The translations under genes were made by a program, and so were the position numbers. Positions 1-9,055 of a stretch of DNA of 60,600 nucleotides are shown piece by piece (the stretch's first letter is position 1; each line of letters opens with the position of its first letter). The stretch is from Mycetohabitans rhizoxinica HKI 454 (lineage in GTDB: Bacteria; Pseudomonadota; Gammaproteobacteria; Burkholderiales; Burkholderiaceae). The notes under the pieces are model-generated. The model saw only the letters and a list, made by a program, of their open reading frames with translations, was not told the origin of the DNA and did not search any database. The DNA lies in NCBI RefSeq assembly GCF_000198775.1, contig NC_014722.1, forward strand, positions 661,932-722,531, read 5' to 3'.

Positions 1-427
1 ACCTATAGTGACTGGAAAAAGAACTTTGTAAAACATGACGTCCAACCCGAGGAGCCCAAGCAGCGGGGTAGGCGCCGTGAAGGTACCTTCAGTCGCTTGA
101 CCGACTCGCTGAAAAATATAGGGCGACGACGCTCTAACTCGACTCAATCGATGGGAGTAAAACAACCCAGCCGGGCCAGGTGTTGCTGCCTCGGCTGCGG
201 ATGCAACGCCTGTTTCGTCAGCGAAACGGGCGCCCAAGCTTCGTGCGCGCAGCGCGTCGGCGGAAAATATCCGCAACGGTTTTTCGACGTTGACGAGAAA
301 ACTTAGTGTGAAGCGCCGTAAGTCGATGTCGGATACCGCCGCCACCTCGGGGGCCGCCGATGGGTCGTCTGTTCCGCCGGTCCCCCCGCTGCCGGACCGC
401 GTCAAGGTCCGCAAGCCGAAGCGCTGA
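1..427 (+). pseudogene. Basic Ser/Arg-rich effector-like protein, 3' part, frameshifted
   Basis: The 5' end lies outside the window. Frame 1 reads from base 1 to about base 156 through a basic stretch (FSRLTDSL, then RRRSNSTQSMG). Frame 2 then opens just after a TAA at about 154 and reads on to TGA at 425-427 (FSTLTRKL, RRKSMSD, ending in PPVPPLPDR and KPKR). A one-base shift in the AAAAC tract near 155-160 would join them. The protein repeats an F-S-x-L-T-x-x-L / RR-x-S element twice and ends with a PxxPxR sequence. The gene at 2080 ends similarly, so the two look like decayed members of one family. I do not recognise the family. A host-directed secreted protein is an inference only. Confidence 0.5.
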
Positions 428-730
428 TTCAGCGGTTACTGACCCCGGCTTAAAACGGCTACGCGCTCGCGGACTCGAGCTGTGTGGCAATACGTCGATG
501 CGTCGGCTGGCTTACGCTCGGCGTCACCGCCCGACGAATGACACGCGACCCGGCACGCCGCCGTGGCGCTGCGCGATCGCCGCTGCACCGGTGATATTTT
601 GCTTAAGAAAGTTGGGTGGCGGGACACTCGCCCACCACTAACAGTTGCATGAACGTACGCATGCCAGACCATGCCAGTCGGAGCGGGCGTTCGCGCCCCA
701 TCTACAACGAGCGCTTGGCGGAAGCACATA
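428..730. other. Intergenic stretch, no gene recognised
   Basis: This is about 300 bases between the first broken gene and the terminator of tmRNA copy 1. Short open frames exist on both strands, but none has a recognisable protein or a convincing ribosome site. I see nothing else here. Confidence 0.4.
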
Positions 731-755
731 AAAAAAACCAACCGAGCGTGGTTGG
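731..755 (-). terminator. Intrinsic terminator of tmRNA copy 1
   Basis: A six-base stem (CCAACC at 738-743 with GGTTGG at 50-55 of the same hundred) is followed, on the minus strand, by a run of seven U. It sits 12 bases past the CCA end of tmRNA copy 1. The second tmRNA copy has no such U-tract hairpin. Confidence 0.8.
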
Positions 756-766
756 GGCTTGAATAG

Positions 767-1125
767 TGGTGGAGCCGGCGGGAATCGAACCCGCGTCCGT
801 AAGCACTCTACAACCAGTTCTACATACTTAGTCCAGTCTTTTGCTTTAACCGCACCGACGCGGACGAACACGCTTCGCTACGGCGAGTCACTGAGTTTTC
901 GGCCCCGGCGCCGTGACCTCACCGGGGATTAGCTGACGTGAATGACCTCGCGCGGTCTTGCGACCCTAGCCCGTCAGCGAGCTAGTGCGAGGCAGGCCGG
1001 TGTTAAGCGGCCAGTGCGTACGTTTCGTCGTTCGCAGTTACTTAAGTCCCATTGATTTACGAGGTGACGGGTCCTCGGTATGCCCTGTATTGCTTCGCTA
1101 CCCACGTCGAAACCAGGTCGGCCCC
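767..1125 (-). ncRNA. ssrA: tmRNA, copy 1
   Basis: This is transfer-messenger RNA, which rescues stalled ribosomes with SmpB. The 5' end GGGGCC pairs with GGCTCC before the 3' CCA (767-769), closing the acceptor stem. The T-arm GGTTCGATTCC is intact. The tag frame at 1003-1035 (minus strand) reads ANDETYALAA followed by TAA, the Burkholderia-type tag. Length is 359 nt. It differs from the copy at 2931-3289 by about three substitutions, all near 878-903, in the pseudoknot region. A GATAAT -10-like element lies about 16-21 nt upstream (1141-1146 complement). Both copies look structurally complete. This copy keeps a proper terminator but is followed upstream by a broken gph fragment. Confidence 0.93.
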
Positions 1126-1238
1126 AAAAAGTAGGTGATCATTATCTCACAGACTATAAGATGTGGTCGATGGGTCGGCTTCAAGTAACGGGCACGTCCA
1201 GCACAAGTAACGGGCGCATCCAGTACACCGCGTTCGTG

Positions 1239-1466
1239 TTACTGCGACATGACCCCCGAACAGGCGCTGCAGTTCCGTTGTTGTTTCGACCACGTGATCA
1301 GCCCCCCAATTGGACAGGGCCACGTCGCTGCCGCAATAGCCATAGGCCGCCACGACGGCCAGCATGCCGGCCGCCTTGCCGGCCTCGATATCGCGCAGGT
1401 CGTCGCCGATGTAGACCGCGCTGGTCGGCACGATGCCGAGTCGCTGTGCAGCCAGCAACAGCGGCT
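1239..1466 (-). pseudogene. Duplicated 3' fragment of gph
   Basis: The minus strand encodes the C-terminal quarter of phosphoglycolate phosphatase (LLLAAQRLG, YIGDDLRDIEAGKAAGM, ADHVVETTTELQRLFG), nearly the same as the end of the intact gph at 3403. One extra C in the CCCCC run near 1252-1256 shifts the frame just before the normal stop. Homology to the intact copy stops at about 1466. It came with tmRNA copy 1 as part of one duplicated block of about 700 bases. Confidence 0.88.
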
Positions 1467-1896
1467 TGGTGGCCCATTGCTGGTCAAGGTCCATGGTCAA
1501 AGTTTAGTGCTGCCGCCACTAGGTGAAAAGCTGCTTTGGGCCGAGCGTATGCGGGTGGAGCGGCTCAGTCCACAGTTGCTGAGCATCGAAGGAGCGGACG
1601 AGATTGGGCGGCTTATTACGCCGGCGCGACGCAGTATGCAGATCCATGCATCACATGGGCATGCGATTGCGGCATTCGTTGCAAGTGGCAACGTCGATGT
1701 CGGATTCGGCGTGCAGTCGGCAGCTGCCTAATTTGGCTTAGAGTTCATACCAATAATTGATAAGGGATACTACTTTATTTGTCACGGGGATACAACTTAT
1801 ACGTCACCCTTGGCGATGATCGGCGACGAGTTACGCAGTGGTGACTTTCGACACATGGTTGCCCAACTGGACGGATAGGAGGCTTACTGCCGCGGC
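1467..1896 (+). pseudogene. Decayed regulator with molybdate-type (PBP-like) ligand domain
   Basis: Three pieces read in order on the plus strand. LPPLGEKLLWAERMRVERLSP resembles the region between the HTH and the ligand domain of ModE-like regulators. HASHGHAIAAFVASGNVDVGFG is a PBP-like domain core. After a stop at about 1729, GLEFIPIIDKGYYFICHG and FRHMVAQLDG appear in another frame and are interrupted by TAG at 1876-1878 before EAY. In intact relatives the last part reads like LPGYDA. The N-terminal HTH is missing and the sequence abuts the gph fragment at about 1466, a recombination junction. Family assignment (PF12727-type periplasmic-binding-like domain) is from motif memory. Confidence 0.55.
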
Positions 1897-2079
1897 AATT
1901 GCGTGGTGGTTCATCCAGTATTGGGAATTCAATATTAATTAGGGATGTTGCAGGTCATTGAAGAAACGCAGGATGTTCGCTTGTTTCGCCAATGCTAATG
2001 TGTGATCGTGTATGCGCCTCGATTGTCTGCGATCTGGGGTAGTGTGAGTTTTCGCTAAGAGATAAGGTCTAAACGCAAT

Positions 2080-2860
2080 ATGACGATTCAGTCGGATCCA
2101 CGGAGCCTATATTCCACCGGGAATCTCAAGTACCACCAACAATCGAGCAGTGTCAGCGACTCGTCGACATCGGAAGCAGACGATACTGTGCCGTTAGCAA
2201 GCCTGTATCGCCACCGGCTTATCGCTCCCAGCACGCGGCCCGGGACAGGATTACTCGCGCAGCTTAGGGCGGATCAATGTCCTGTTAAACCTAGGCAGTC
2301 ACCGACGCAATTTATAGAAGAGCAATTTTACAATGGAAACATACGTACTTCTAATTTAATTAAGGACATTAGGGATACGTGTGCCCAATGGAATACGCAG
2401 TATGTGAACGCAGGATCTCACAAGACTGCAAAGGAGTCGATCCCGCCAACAGTCAGTACTCGATCTTCGGATGGAAGTTATACAAAAGAGCCGCAGTCTG
2501 CAGAAGAGGCAGCGGATCGGTACTTGCATCGAGTCGAACCCGCTTGGTGTTAGCCGGGAGGCCGTGCTTGAGTATTTCTGTGCCACGTATCCTAATCGCG
2601 CCAATCGGACGACGAAACCCATGCAAAGCTCGCCTCAGAACGTACCGGTGAGCGGCAATACGACACCGGTCATGCGCCATCGCGCTATCGGGCGCAGTCA
2701 ATCGATGTCAAACGCCCCGGAACGCCCCCCTGTTTTGCTTGAGGCAACCCCAGTGCCGCCGTTGCCCGAACGCCAGCGTCCGTCTGTGCTGAAGCGCTGG
2801 ATTTCCAGCGTCTCGCTAGGCAAGCGTCATCGACGGCATAACAATGTGTCGGCGTCCTGA
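2080..2860 (+). pseudogene. Effector-like Ser/Pro-rich protein, frameshifted
   Basis: Frame 1 opens with ATG at 2080 and runs 157 codons to a stop at 2551-2553. Frame 2 is open from 2471 and encodes a continuation (NPLGVSREAVLEYF ... RHRAIGRSQSMS ... TPVPPLPERQRPSVLKRW ... RHRRHNNVSAS) ending at 2858-2860. A shift between about 2471 and 2550 would unite them into a product of about 250 residues. The start is rich in Ser, Thr and Gln, and the end is basic with a PPLPER motif (PxxPxR). The C-terminal layout matches the broken gene at 1-427. Base composition of 1740-2600 is more AT-rich than the core genes, which suggests acquired DNA. Function is unknown. Confidence 0.5.
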
Positions 2861-2930
2861 AATATCGTTCGTGCGGTGATTCTACTGCCGATGTGCTACT
2901 CCAGCAGGCACTGCTGGAGCGCGCGCGTAT

Positions 2931-3289
2931 TGGTGGAGCCGGCGGGAATCGAACCCGCGTCCGTAAGCACTCTACAACCAGTTCTACATACTTAGTCCAG
3001 TCTTTTGCTTTAACCGCACCGACGCGGACGAACACGCTTCGTTACGGCGAGTCACTGAATTTTCGGCCCCGGCGTCGTGACCTCACCGGGGATTAGCTGA
3101 CGTGAATGACCTCGCGCGGTCTTGCGACCCTAGCCCGTCAGCGAGCTAGTGCGAGGCAGGCCGGTGTTAAGCGGCCAGTGCGTACGTTTCGTCGTTCGCA
3201 GTTACTTAAGTCCCATTGATTTACGAGGTGACGGGTCCTCGGTATGCCCTGTATTGCTTCGCTACCCACGTCGAAACCAGGTCGGCCCC
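2931..3289 (-). ncRNA. ssrA: tmRNA, copy 2
   Basis: This is the second complete tmRNA, 359 nt, with the same acceptor stem, T-arm, CCA and the same ANDETYALAA tag frame (3167-3199 complement). It lies downstream of the intact gph on the same strand, so this is probably the copy in the ancestral gene neighbourhood. Its 3' flank has a GC-rich hairpin (CTCCAGCA / TGCTGGAG, 2899-2917) without a U-tract. It therefore lacks the terminator seen at copy 1. A GATAAT element (complement of 3305-3310) preceded by TGT forms an extended -10 about 16 nt upstream. Confidence 0.93.
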
Positions 3290-3402
3290 GAAAAGTAGAT
3301 GCCTATTATCACACAGACCATAAGATGGGGTCGATGGGTCGGCTTCAAGTAACGAGCGCGTCCAGCACAAGTAACGGGCGCGCCCAGTACATCGCGTTCG
3401 TG

Positions 3403-4116
3403 TTACTGCGACAAGACCCCGAACAGGCGCTGCAGTTCCGTTGTTGTTTCGACCACGTGATCGGCCCCCCAATTGGACGGGGCCACGTCGCTGCCGCAAT
3501 AGCCATAGGCCGCCGCGACGGTCAGCATGCCGGCCGCCTTGCCGGCCTCGATATCGCGCAGGTCGTCGCCGATGTAGACCGCGCTGGTCGGCGCAATGCC
3601 GAGCTGCTGTGCGGCCAGCAATAGCGGCGCAGGGTGGGGTTTCGGGTACGGTGTGGTATCGCCGCCGATGACGCACCCGGCGCTGGCGCCCAGGCCCAGC
3701 CGGGCGACCAGCGGCAATGCCAGCCGTTCGACCTTATTCGTGACAATGCCCCACTGAATGCCGCGCGCGGACAGTGCGTCAAGCAATGGACGAATGCCGT
3801 CGAACAGCGTCGTGTCGATGCAAAGATCGGCCTCATAGTGGGCGAGGAACTCTTCCCGCATTGCGCTGAAATCGGGGTCGTGTGGCCCAATGCCGAATGC
3901 ACCGCCGAGCAGCCCGCGTGCACCGGCCGAGGCCAACGGACGCAGCCTCTGCAGCGGCACCGCCGGTAAGCCGCGCCCGCGGCGCATCTTGTTGACTGCT
4001 GCCACTAGATCCGGTGCGGTATCGGCGATCGTACCGTCCAAGTCGAACAAGACCGCGCGGCAAGTCGCGAACACGGCGGCGGGTATTGGGCCGGTCGGCG
4101 AGACAGTGTCTGTCAT
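3403..4116 (-). CDS. gph: Phosphoglycolate phosphatase
   Basis: This HAD-superfamily hydrolase of about 237 residues dephosphorylates 2-phosphoglycolate arising from oxidative DNA repair and photorespiration-like side reactions. Motif I is FDLDGTIADTAPDL with the nucleophilic Asp. Motif II/III lie around VTNKVERLALP and KPHPAPLLLA. Motif IV is YIGDDLRDIEAGKAAGM. The start is placed at MTDTVSPTG, 11 bases after the ubiG stop. The open frame reaches back into ubiG to 4146, so a slightly longer form is possible. It follows ubiG in a two-gene operon, a Burkholderia arrangement. Its last quarter is duplicated and broken at 1239-1466. Confidence 0.93.
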   Translation of the reverse strand: MTDTVSPTGPIPAAVFATCRAVLFDLDGTIADTAPDLVAAVNKMRRGRGLPAVPLQRLRPLASAGARGLLGGAFGIGPHDPDFSAMREEFLAHYEADLCIDTTLFDGIRPLLDALSARGIQWGIVTNKVERLALPLVARLGLGASAGCVIGGDTTPYPKPHPAPLLLAAQQLGIAPTSAVYIGDDLRDIEAGKAAGMLTVAAAYGYCGSDVAPSNWGADHVVETTTELQRLFGVLSQ

Positions 4117-4127
4117 GTCGTTGCGGT

Positions 4128-4832
4128 TCACGTGGCGCGTTGGCACGCAAGCATGTAATTGACGCGGGTATCGTCGGTCAACGCGAAGCGCTGGCCGATC
4201 GGGTGATAGGCTACCCCTTTGAATTCGTGCGCGAGCAATCCGGCGTCACGAACGAACTTGGCAAGCTCCGATGGCTTGATGAAGCGCGTATAGTCGTGCG
4301 TGCCCCGCGGCAGCATCTGCATCACGTATTCAGCGCCGATTACCGCGAACAAATAGGCCTTTAGATTTCGGTTCAGCGTCGAGAAGAACACCCAGCCGCC
4401 TGGCTTCACCAACTGCGCGCAGGCGCGCACGATGCTCACCGGTCGCGGGACGTGTTCCAGCATCTCCATGCAGGTGACCACGTCATATGTCGCCGGCTCG
4501 CGATCGGCGAGTGCCTCCGCGGAGATTGCTTCATACTCGACGTTTGTCACGCCGCTCTCCAGGCTGTGCAGGTCGGCGACGCCGAGTGCGTTTTCGGACA
4601 AATCGATTCCCTTGACCGACGCGGCGCCCAGTTGCGCAATCGACTCCGACAAGATGCCGCCGCCGCAGCCGACATCGAGCACCCGTTTGTCGAGCAAATG
4701 GGCGTGCGAGTCGATCCACGCCAGTCGCAGCGGGTTCATGTCGTGAAGCGGTTTGAATTCGGCTTTGGGATCCCACCAGCGATGAGCGAGATCGCTGAAT
4801 TTTTGCAGTTCGTGTGGATCGGCGTTGGTCAT
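4128..4832 (-). CDS. ubiG: Ubiquinone biosynthesis O-methyltransferase
   Basis: This SAM-dependent methyltransferase performs both O-methylations in ubiquinone synthesis. The 234-residue protein starts [21 protein letters not shown], the family N-terminus. SAM-binding motif I is [12 protein letters not shown], and [11 protein letters not shown] and [12 protein letters not shown] follow as the post-I and membrane-associated motifs. A TTG nine bases further upstream is in frame, but the ATG matches relatives. It is upstream of gph on the same strand with an 11-base gap. Confidence 0.96.
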   Translation of the reverse strand: MTNADPHELQKFSDLAHRWWDPKAEFKPLHDMNPLRLAWIDSHAHLLDKRVLDVGCGGGILSESIAQLGAASVKGIDLSENALGVADLHSLESGVTNVEYEAISAEALADREPATYDVVTCMEMLEHVPRPVSIVRACAQLVKPGGWVFFSTLNRNLKAYLFAVIGAEYVMQMLPRGTHDYTRFIKPSELAKFVRDAGLLAHEFKGVAYHPIGQRFALTDDTRVNYMLACQRAT

Positions 4833-5013
4833 GTCGGGCAAGGCAGGGGCGGCAGCAAGGCGGCGCGGCGCGCCGCCGCGAACTGCTCACGCGGCTAATA
4901 GTTACCAGTATATCGGGCCGCTGACGCGCCGGCAAAGCGGTGCCTGCGCGATTATTGCCGCGACTGGCATCGAGCGGAACGTGCGGCGCCGTGGGTAATG
5001 CTCGGATGAGGGC

Positions 5014-5040
5014 GAAAAAAAGCCCTGCCGATGCAGGGCT
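5014..5040 (-). terminator. Intrinsic terminator of ompA
   Basis: An eight-base perfect stem (AGCCCTGC / GCAGGGCT, loop CGAT) is followed on the minus strand by seven U. It is placed 27 bases beyond the ompA stop codon. Confidence 0.9.
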
Positions 5041-5067
5041 AGGTACCTCGGTTGCAAGCGAGCCGAC

Positions 5068-5799
5068 TTATTGCTGCGGCTGGCTCGACGTACCGACGAC
5101 AGGCTGGTTCGACGTATCGATGGGTTGGCTCGACGTATCGACGGGCAGGCTCTTCGTACCGACGACTTCCACTTCCACGCGGCGGTTCGGTGCCAGGCAT
5201 GCGATCAGCGCCTTGCGGTTCTTCTGGTTGCAGTCCGTCACGACCGGATTACGCTTGCCCTTGCCTTCCGTGTAGATGCGGTTGGCCGGGATGTCCTTGC
5301 TGACCAGATACGCTTTCACCGCTTGCGCACGGCGCAGCGACAGATGGTCGTTGTACTTGTCCGAGCCGATCTTGTCGGTATAGCCCGTGGCGACGACCAC
5401 TTCGAGGTTCAAGTCTTGGATCTTCGATGCCAGATCATCGAGCTTTTCCTTGCCAGCCGGCTTCAGCACCGCCTTGTCGAAGTCGAACAGCGTGTCCGCC
5501 TGATAAGTGACTTTCTGGCTCGTGATGACCGGTGCCGGTACGACCGGCGGGGGGGGCGCCGGCGGCGTCGGAGCCTGAGCCACCAGCGCGCCGTCGCATT
5601 TCGCGTTCGCCGTGGCCGGGGTCCAGAACGCATCGCGCCAGCAAAGCTCGCTCGTGCCGTTCATCCACACGTATTCGCCGGTGCCGTTTGCCCAGTTGTC
5701 GTTGGCGGCTTGTCGCGAAGCCGGCACCGACTGTGCCGATGCGGATGCAGCCATGACCGCGGTAGCTGCAATGAACGCGAGCTTTGAAAGTTTATTCAT
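5068..5799 (-). CDS. ompA: OmpA-family outer membrane protein
   Basis: The 243-residue precursor has a signal peptide (MNKLSKLAFIAATAVMAASASA, cleavage after about residue 22), a Trp/Asn-rich N-terminal segment, a Pro-rich linker (PTPPAPPPPVVPAPV, about 78-92) and a C-terminal OmpA-like peptidoglycan-binding domain (FDFDKAVLKPAGKEKLDDLA; TGYTDKIGSDKYNDHLSLRRAQAV; NRRVEVEV). There is no eight-strand barrel, so it is the short Burkholderia type that links outer membrane and cell wall. The last 25 residues are a degenerate repeat (PVDTSSQ, PIDTSNQ, PVVGTSSQ) not needed for the domain. It is monocistronic with its own terminator. Confidence 0.93.
   Translation of the reverse strand: MNKLSKLAFIAATAVMAASASAQSVPASRQAANDNWANGTGEYVWMNGTSELCWRDAFWTPATANAKCDGALVAQAPTPPAPPPPVVPAPVITSQKVTYQADTLFDFDKAVLKPAGKEKLDDLASKIQDLNLEVVVATGYTDKIGSDKYNDHLSLRRAQAVKAYLVSKDIPANRIYTEGKGKRNPVVTDCNQKNRKALIACLAPNRRVEVEVVGTKSLPVDTSSQPIDTSNQPVVGTSSQPQQ
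5079..5150. repeat. Tandem repeat in the ompA 3' end
   Basis: Three imperfect copies of a 21-24 base unit containing GGCTSGWTCGACGTAYCGA encode the PV-DTS-Q repeats at the C-terminus of OmpA. The unequal unit sizes stay multiples of three at the protein level (7, 7 and 8 residues). Confidence 0.75.
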
Positions 5800-6369
5800 A
5801 TTTCTCCTCTCGAAATTGAGATTACCGCAGCTTTACTGCGAGCCTGTTGACGAAGACAAGTCAGACATTGCGCGAAGTATAACATTATGGCAATGCGGAA
5901 AACCGATGTATACACTTCGAACAGGGTCTGGCTTCTGCGCCACATTTTGCCATATTGGTACTATCCAACGATAAATTTCTCCTCCTCGCTAGGCCCTAAT
6001 CCGGCAATTGTGGTTTGCTCGCAACAGTCGCCGAAGAACACTGTCCAGCTTGGCTGTGCGGCATTGTCGACAGGATTTCGTGACGCCGTCGAGAAGGGGG
6101 GGATGAATCGGCCGGCGAGAATCGGCATTCACGCGCGAGCCGTCGCGGCCGGTGGCTCCCTAGCGCGGCACGCCGCTTTAAGTTCGGGACTCACGCGCCG
6201 GCCGCGCTGTGTGCCCGCTTACGCGCTGCGCTGCGCGCTGGGGCCGCCGGGCTCACATGCTAGAATCGCGTGATACGCGTTGTCCTCCACCGCCACATCG
6301 GCACATGCGCCCACGCCACGCCCGCGGCCTGGGGCAGGCACCGCCAGAGTTTGTCACAGACACCAATAA
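5800..6369. promoter_or_regulatory. ompA-gyrA divergent intergenic region
   Basis: These 570 bases separate the divergent ompA and gyrA. Near the gyrA side an extended -10 (TGCTAGAAT, TAGAAT at 6261-6266) lies about 105 bases before the gyrA start, with no good -35 visible. The ompA side is AT-rich (5870-5990) and must carry the ompA promoter. Open frames here look non-coding. Confidence 0.4.
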
Positions 6370-8973
6370 ATGGATCAATTCGCCAAAGAGACCCTGCCCA
6401 TTTCTCTCGAAGAGGAAATGCGCCGCTCCTACCTCGACTACGCGATGAGCGTGATCGTGGGCCGCGCGCTGCCCGATGCGCGCGATGGGCTCAAGCCGGT
6501 GCATCGGCGCGTGCTCTATGCGATGCATGAGCTGAACAACGACTGGAATCGTGCGTACAAGAAGTCCGCGCGGATCGTCGGGGACGTGATCGGTAAATAT
6601 CACCCGCATGGCGACAGCGCGGTCTACGAGACGATCGTGCGCATGGCGCAGGATTTCTCGTTGCGCTACATGCTGGTGGACGGGCAGGGCAACTTCGGCT
6701 CGGTCGACGGCGACAACGCCGCGGCGATGCGCTACACCGAGATCCGGCTTGCGAAGATTGGCCATGAGCTGCTGGCTGATATCGACAAGGAGACCGTCGA
6801 CTTTGAGCCGAACTACGACGGTAGCGAGACCCAGCCGCAGGTGCTGCCGGCGCGGATCCCGAACCTGTTGATCAACGGCTCGTCCGGTATCGCGGTCGGC
6901 ATGGCGACGAACATCCCGCCGCATAACTTGAACGAAGTCGTCGACGCGTGCCAGCATCTGCTAAACCATCCGCAAGCGTCGATCGACGAGTTGATCGAGA
7001 TCGTCCCGGCGCCCGACTTCCCGACGGCGGGGATCGTCTACGGCGTGCAAGGCGTGCGCGACGGCTATCGTACCGGCCGCGGCCGCGTCGTGATGCGCGC
7101 CAAGACCCACTTCGAGGAGATCGACCGCGGCCAGCGCATGGCGATCATCGTCGACGAGTTGCCGTACCAGGTGAACAAGCGCTCGCTGCTCGAGCGCATC
7201 GCCGAGCTGGTCAACGAGAAGAAAATAGAGGGCATCTCCGATATCCGTGACGAGTCCGACAAGAGCGGCATGCGCGTGGTGATCGAGCTTAAGCGCGGCG
7301 AGGTGCCGGAGGTCGTGCTCAACAATCTGTACAAGAACACGCAACTGCAGGATACGTTCGGCATGAACATGGTCGCGCTGATCGACGGTCAGCCGAAGCT
7401 GCTGAACCTGCGCGAGTTGCTCGAGTGCTTCCTGTCGCACCGGCGCGAAGTCGTCACGCGCCGCACCCTCTATGAGTTACGCCGCGCGCGCGAGCGTGGC
7501 CACGTGCTCGAAGGCTTGGCGGTGGCGCTGGCGAACATCGACGAGTTCATTGCGATCATCAAAGCGGCACCGACGCCGCCGATCGCGAAGCAGGCGTTGA
7601 TGACGCGCGCATGGGACTCGGCGCTAGTGCGCGATATGTTGTCACGCGCGCAAGGCGAAACCCCGGGCGGGCGCGATGCGTTCCGCCCCGATGGGCTGGC
7701 GCCCATCTTCGGCATGCAATCCGATGGGCTGTACAAGCTGTCGGACACGCAGGCGCAGGAAATCCTGCAGATGCGCCTGCAGCGCTTGACCGGCCTGGAG
7801 CAAGACAAAATCACCGCCGAGTATCGCGAGGTGATGGCGCAGATCGCCGATCTGCTAGATATCCTGGCCAAGCCGGAGCGGATCCGTACGATCATCGCCG
7901 ACGAGCTGGTCGCGATCAAGGCGGAATTCGGCGACCCGAGGCGCTCGCAGATCGAATTGAACGCCACCGAGCTTGGCACCGAAGATCTAATCACGCCGCA
8001 GGACATGGTCGTCACGATGTCGCACGCCGGCTACATCAAGTCGCAGCCGCTGTCCGAGTATCGTGCGCAAAAGCGCGGTGGCCGCGGCAAGCAGGCGATC
8101 GTGATGAAGGACGACGATTGGATCGAGACGTTGTTCATCGCGAATACGCATGATTATATTCTGTGTTTCTCGAACCGCGGGCGCGTGTACTGGCTCAAGG
8201 TCTACGAGGTGCCGCAGGGCTCGCGCAACTCGCGCGGCCGGCCGATCGTGAACATGTTCCCGCTGCAAGAAGGCGAGAAAATCAACGTGGTGCTACCGGT
8301 CAAGGAATTTTCGGCCGACAAGTTCGTATTCCTCGCCACGTCGCTTGGCACCGTGAAGAAGACGCCGCTGGAGGCGTTCTCGCGGCCGCTGAGAAAGGGC
8401 ATTATCGCGGTGGGGCTCGATGATGGCGATTTCCTGATCGGCGCGCAGATCACCGACGGGCAGCATGACGTGATGCTGTTCTCCGACGCCGGCAAGGCGG
8501 TGCGCTTCGACGAGAACGACGTGCGGCCGATGGGGCGGGAGGCACGCGGCGTGCGCGGCATGCAGCTCGAGGAGGGCCAGCAGGTGATCGCGTTGCTAGT
8601 GGCCGGCGGCGAGTCGCAATCGGTACTGACCGCAACCGAGAACGGCTACGGCAAGCGCACGCCGATTGCCGAATACACGCGGCATGGGCGTGGCACGAAG
8701 GGTATGATCGCGATCCAGACCTCGGAGCGCAATGGCCGGGTAGTCGCCGCGACGCTGGTCGAACCGGATAGCGAGATTATGCTGATCACGACCGCTGGTG
8801 TGCTGATCCGTACACGCGTTTCTGAAATCCGCGAGATGGGCCGTGCAACGCAAGGTGTTACACTAATCAGCCTTGACGAGGGCACCAAGCTGTCGGGCTT
8901 GCAGCAGATCGCTGAGACCGACGCGGAAGCCGACGCCGAGTCCGATGCGGATACCGGTGGCGCCGACGAATGA
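6370..8973 (+). CDS. gyrA: DNA gyrase subunit A
   Basis: This is the DNA-cleaving subunit of gyrase, 867 residues, the usual length in Burkholderia. The winged-helix domain contains the catalytic Tyr in [19 protein letters not shown] lies before it, the tower and coiled coil follow, and the C-terminal six-blade pinwheel contains the GyrA-box QRGGRGK (about residues 567-573). In the quinolone-resistance region, counting from the start gives Ser83 and Glu87 ([10 protein letters not shown]); many relatives have Asp at 87. The acidic tail ends DADTGGADE. The start ATG has only a weak ribosome site. Confidence 0.98.
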   Translation: MDQFAKETLPISLEEEMRRSYLDYAMSVIVGRALPDARDGLKPVHRRVLYAMHELNNDWNRAYKKSARIVGDVIGKYHPHGDSAVYETIVRMAQDFSLRYMLVDGQGNFGSVDGDNAAAMRYTEIRLAKIGHELLADIDKETVDFEPNYDGSETQPQVLPARIPNLLINGSSGIAVGMATNIPPHNLNEVVDACQHLLNHPQASIDELIEIVPAPDFPTAGIVYGVQGVRDGYRTGRGRVVMRAKTHFEEIDRGQRMAIIVDELPYQVNKRSLLERIAELVNEKKIEGISDIRDESDKSGMRVVIELKRGEVPEVVLNNLYKNTQLQDTFGMNMVALIDGQPKLLNLRELLECFLSHRREVVTRRTLYELRRARERGHVLEGLAVALANIDEFIAIIKAAPTPPIAKQALMTRAWDSALVRDMLSRAQGETPGGRDAFRPDGLAPIFGMQSDGLYKLSDTQAQEILQMRLQRLTGLEQDKITAEYREVMAQIADLLDILAKPERIRTIIADELVAIKAEFGDPRRSQIELNATELGTEDLITPQDMVVTMSHAGYIKSQPLSEYRAQKRGGRGKQAIVMKDDDWIETLFIANTHDYILCFSNRGRVYWLKVYEVPQGSRNSRGRPIVNMFPLQEGEKINVVLPVKEFSADKFVFLATSLGTVKKTPLEAFSRPLRKGIIAVGLDDGDFLIGAQITDGQHDVMLFSDAGKAVRFDENDVRPMGREARGVRGMQLEEGQQVIALLVAGGESQSVLTATENGYGKRTPIAEYTRHGRGTKGMIAIQTSERNGRVVAATLVEPDSEIMLITTAGVLIRTRVSEIREMGRATQGVTLISLDEGTKLSGLQQIAETDAEADAESDADTGGADE

Positions 8974-9055
8974 CGGCTGGCTGCATGTATGTCGGCCGGG
9001 TGTGGCTGCTGAGCGAGCGCCGGGTCGACAGAACAACTTTTTCATGGGAGTCGTG

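Noticed and set aside
638..871. Open frame inside the tmRNA (and its twin at 2685-3035)
   Set aside because: The sequence is the tRNA-like and pseudoknot part of tmRNA; only the ANDETYALAA tag frame is translated.
1930..2079. HrpB-type (TTCG-N16-TTCG) box before the second effector-like gene
   Set aside because: TTCG words are present near 1976 and 1985 but the spacing is wrong.
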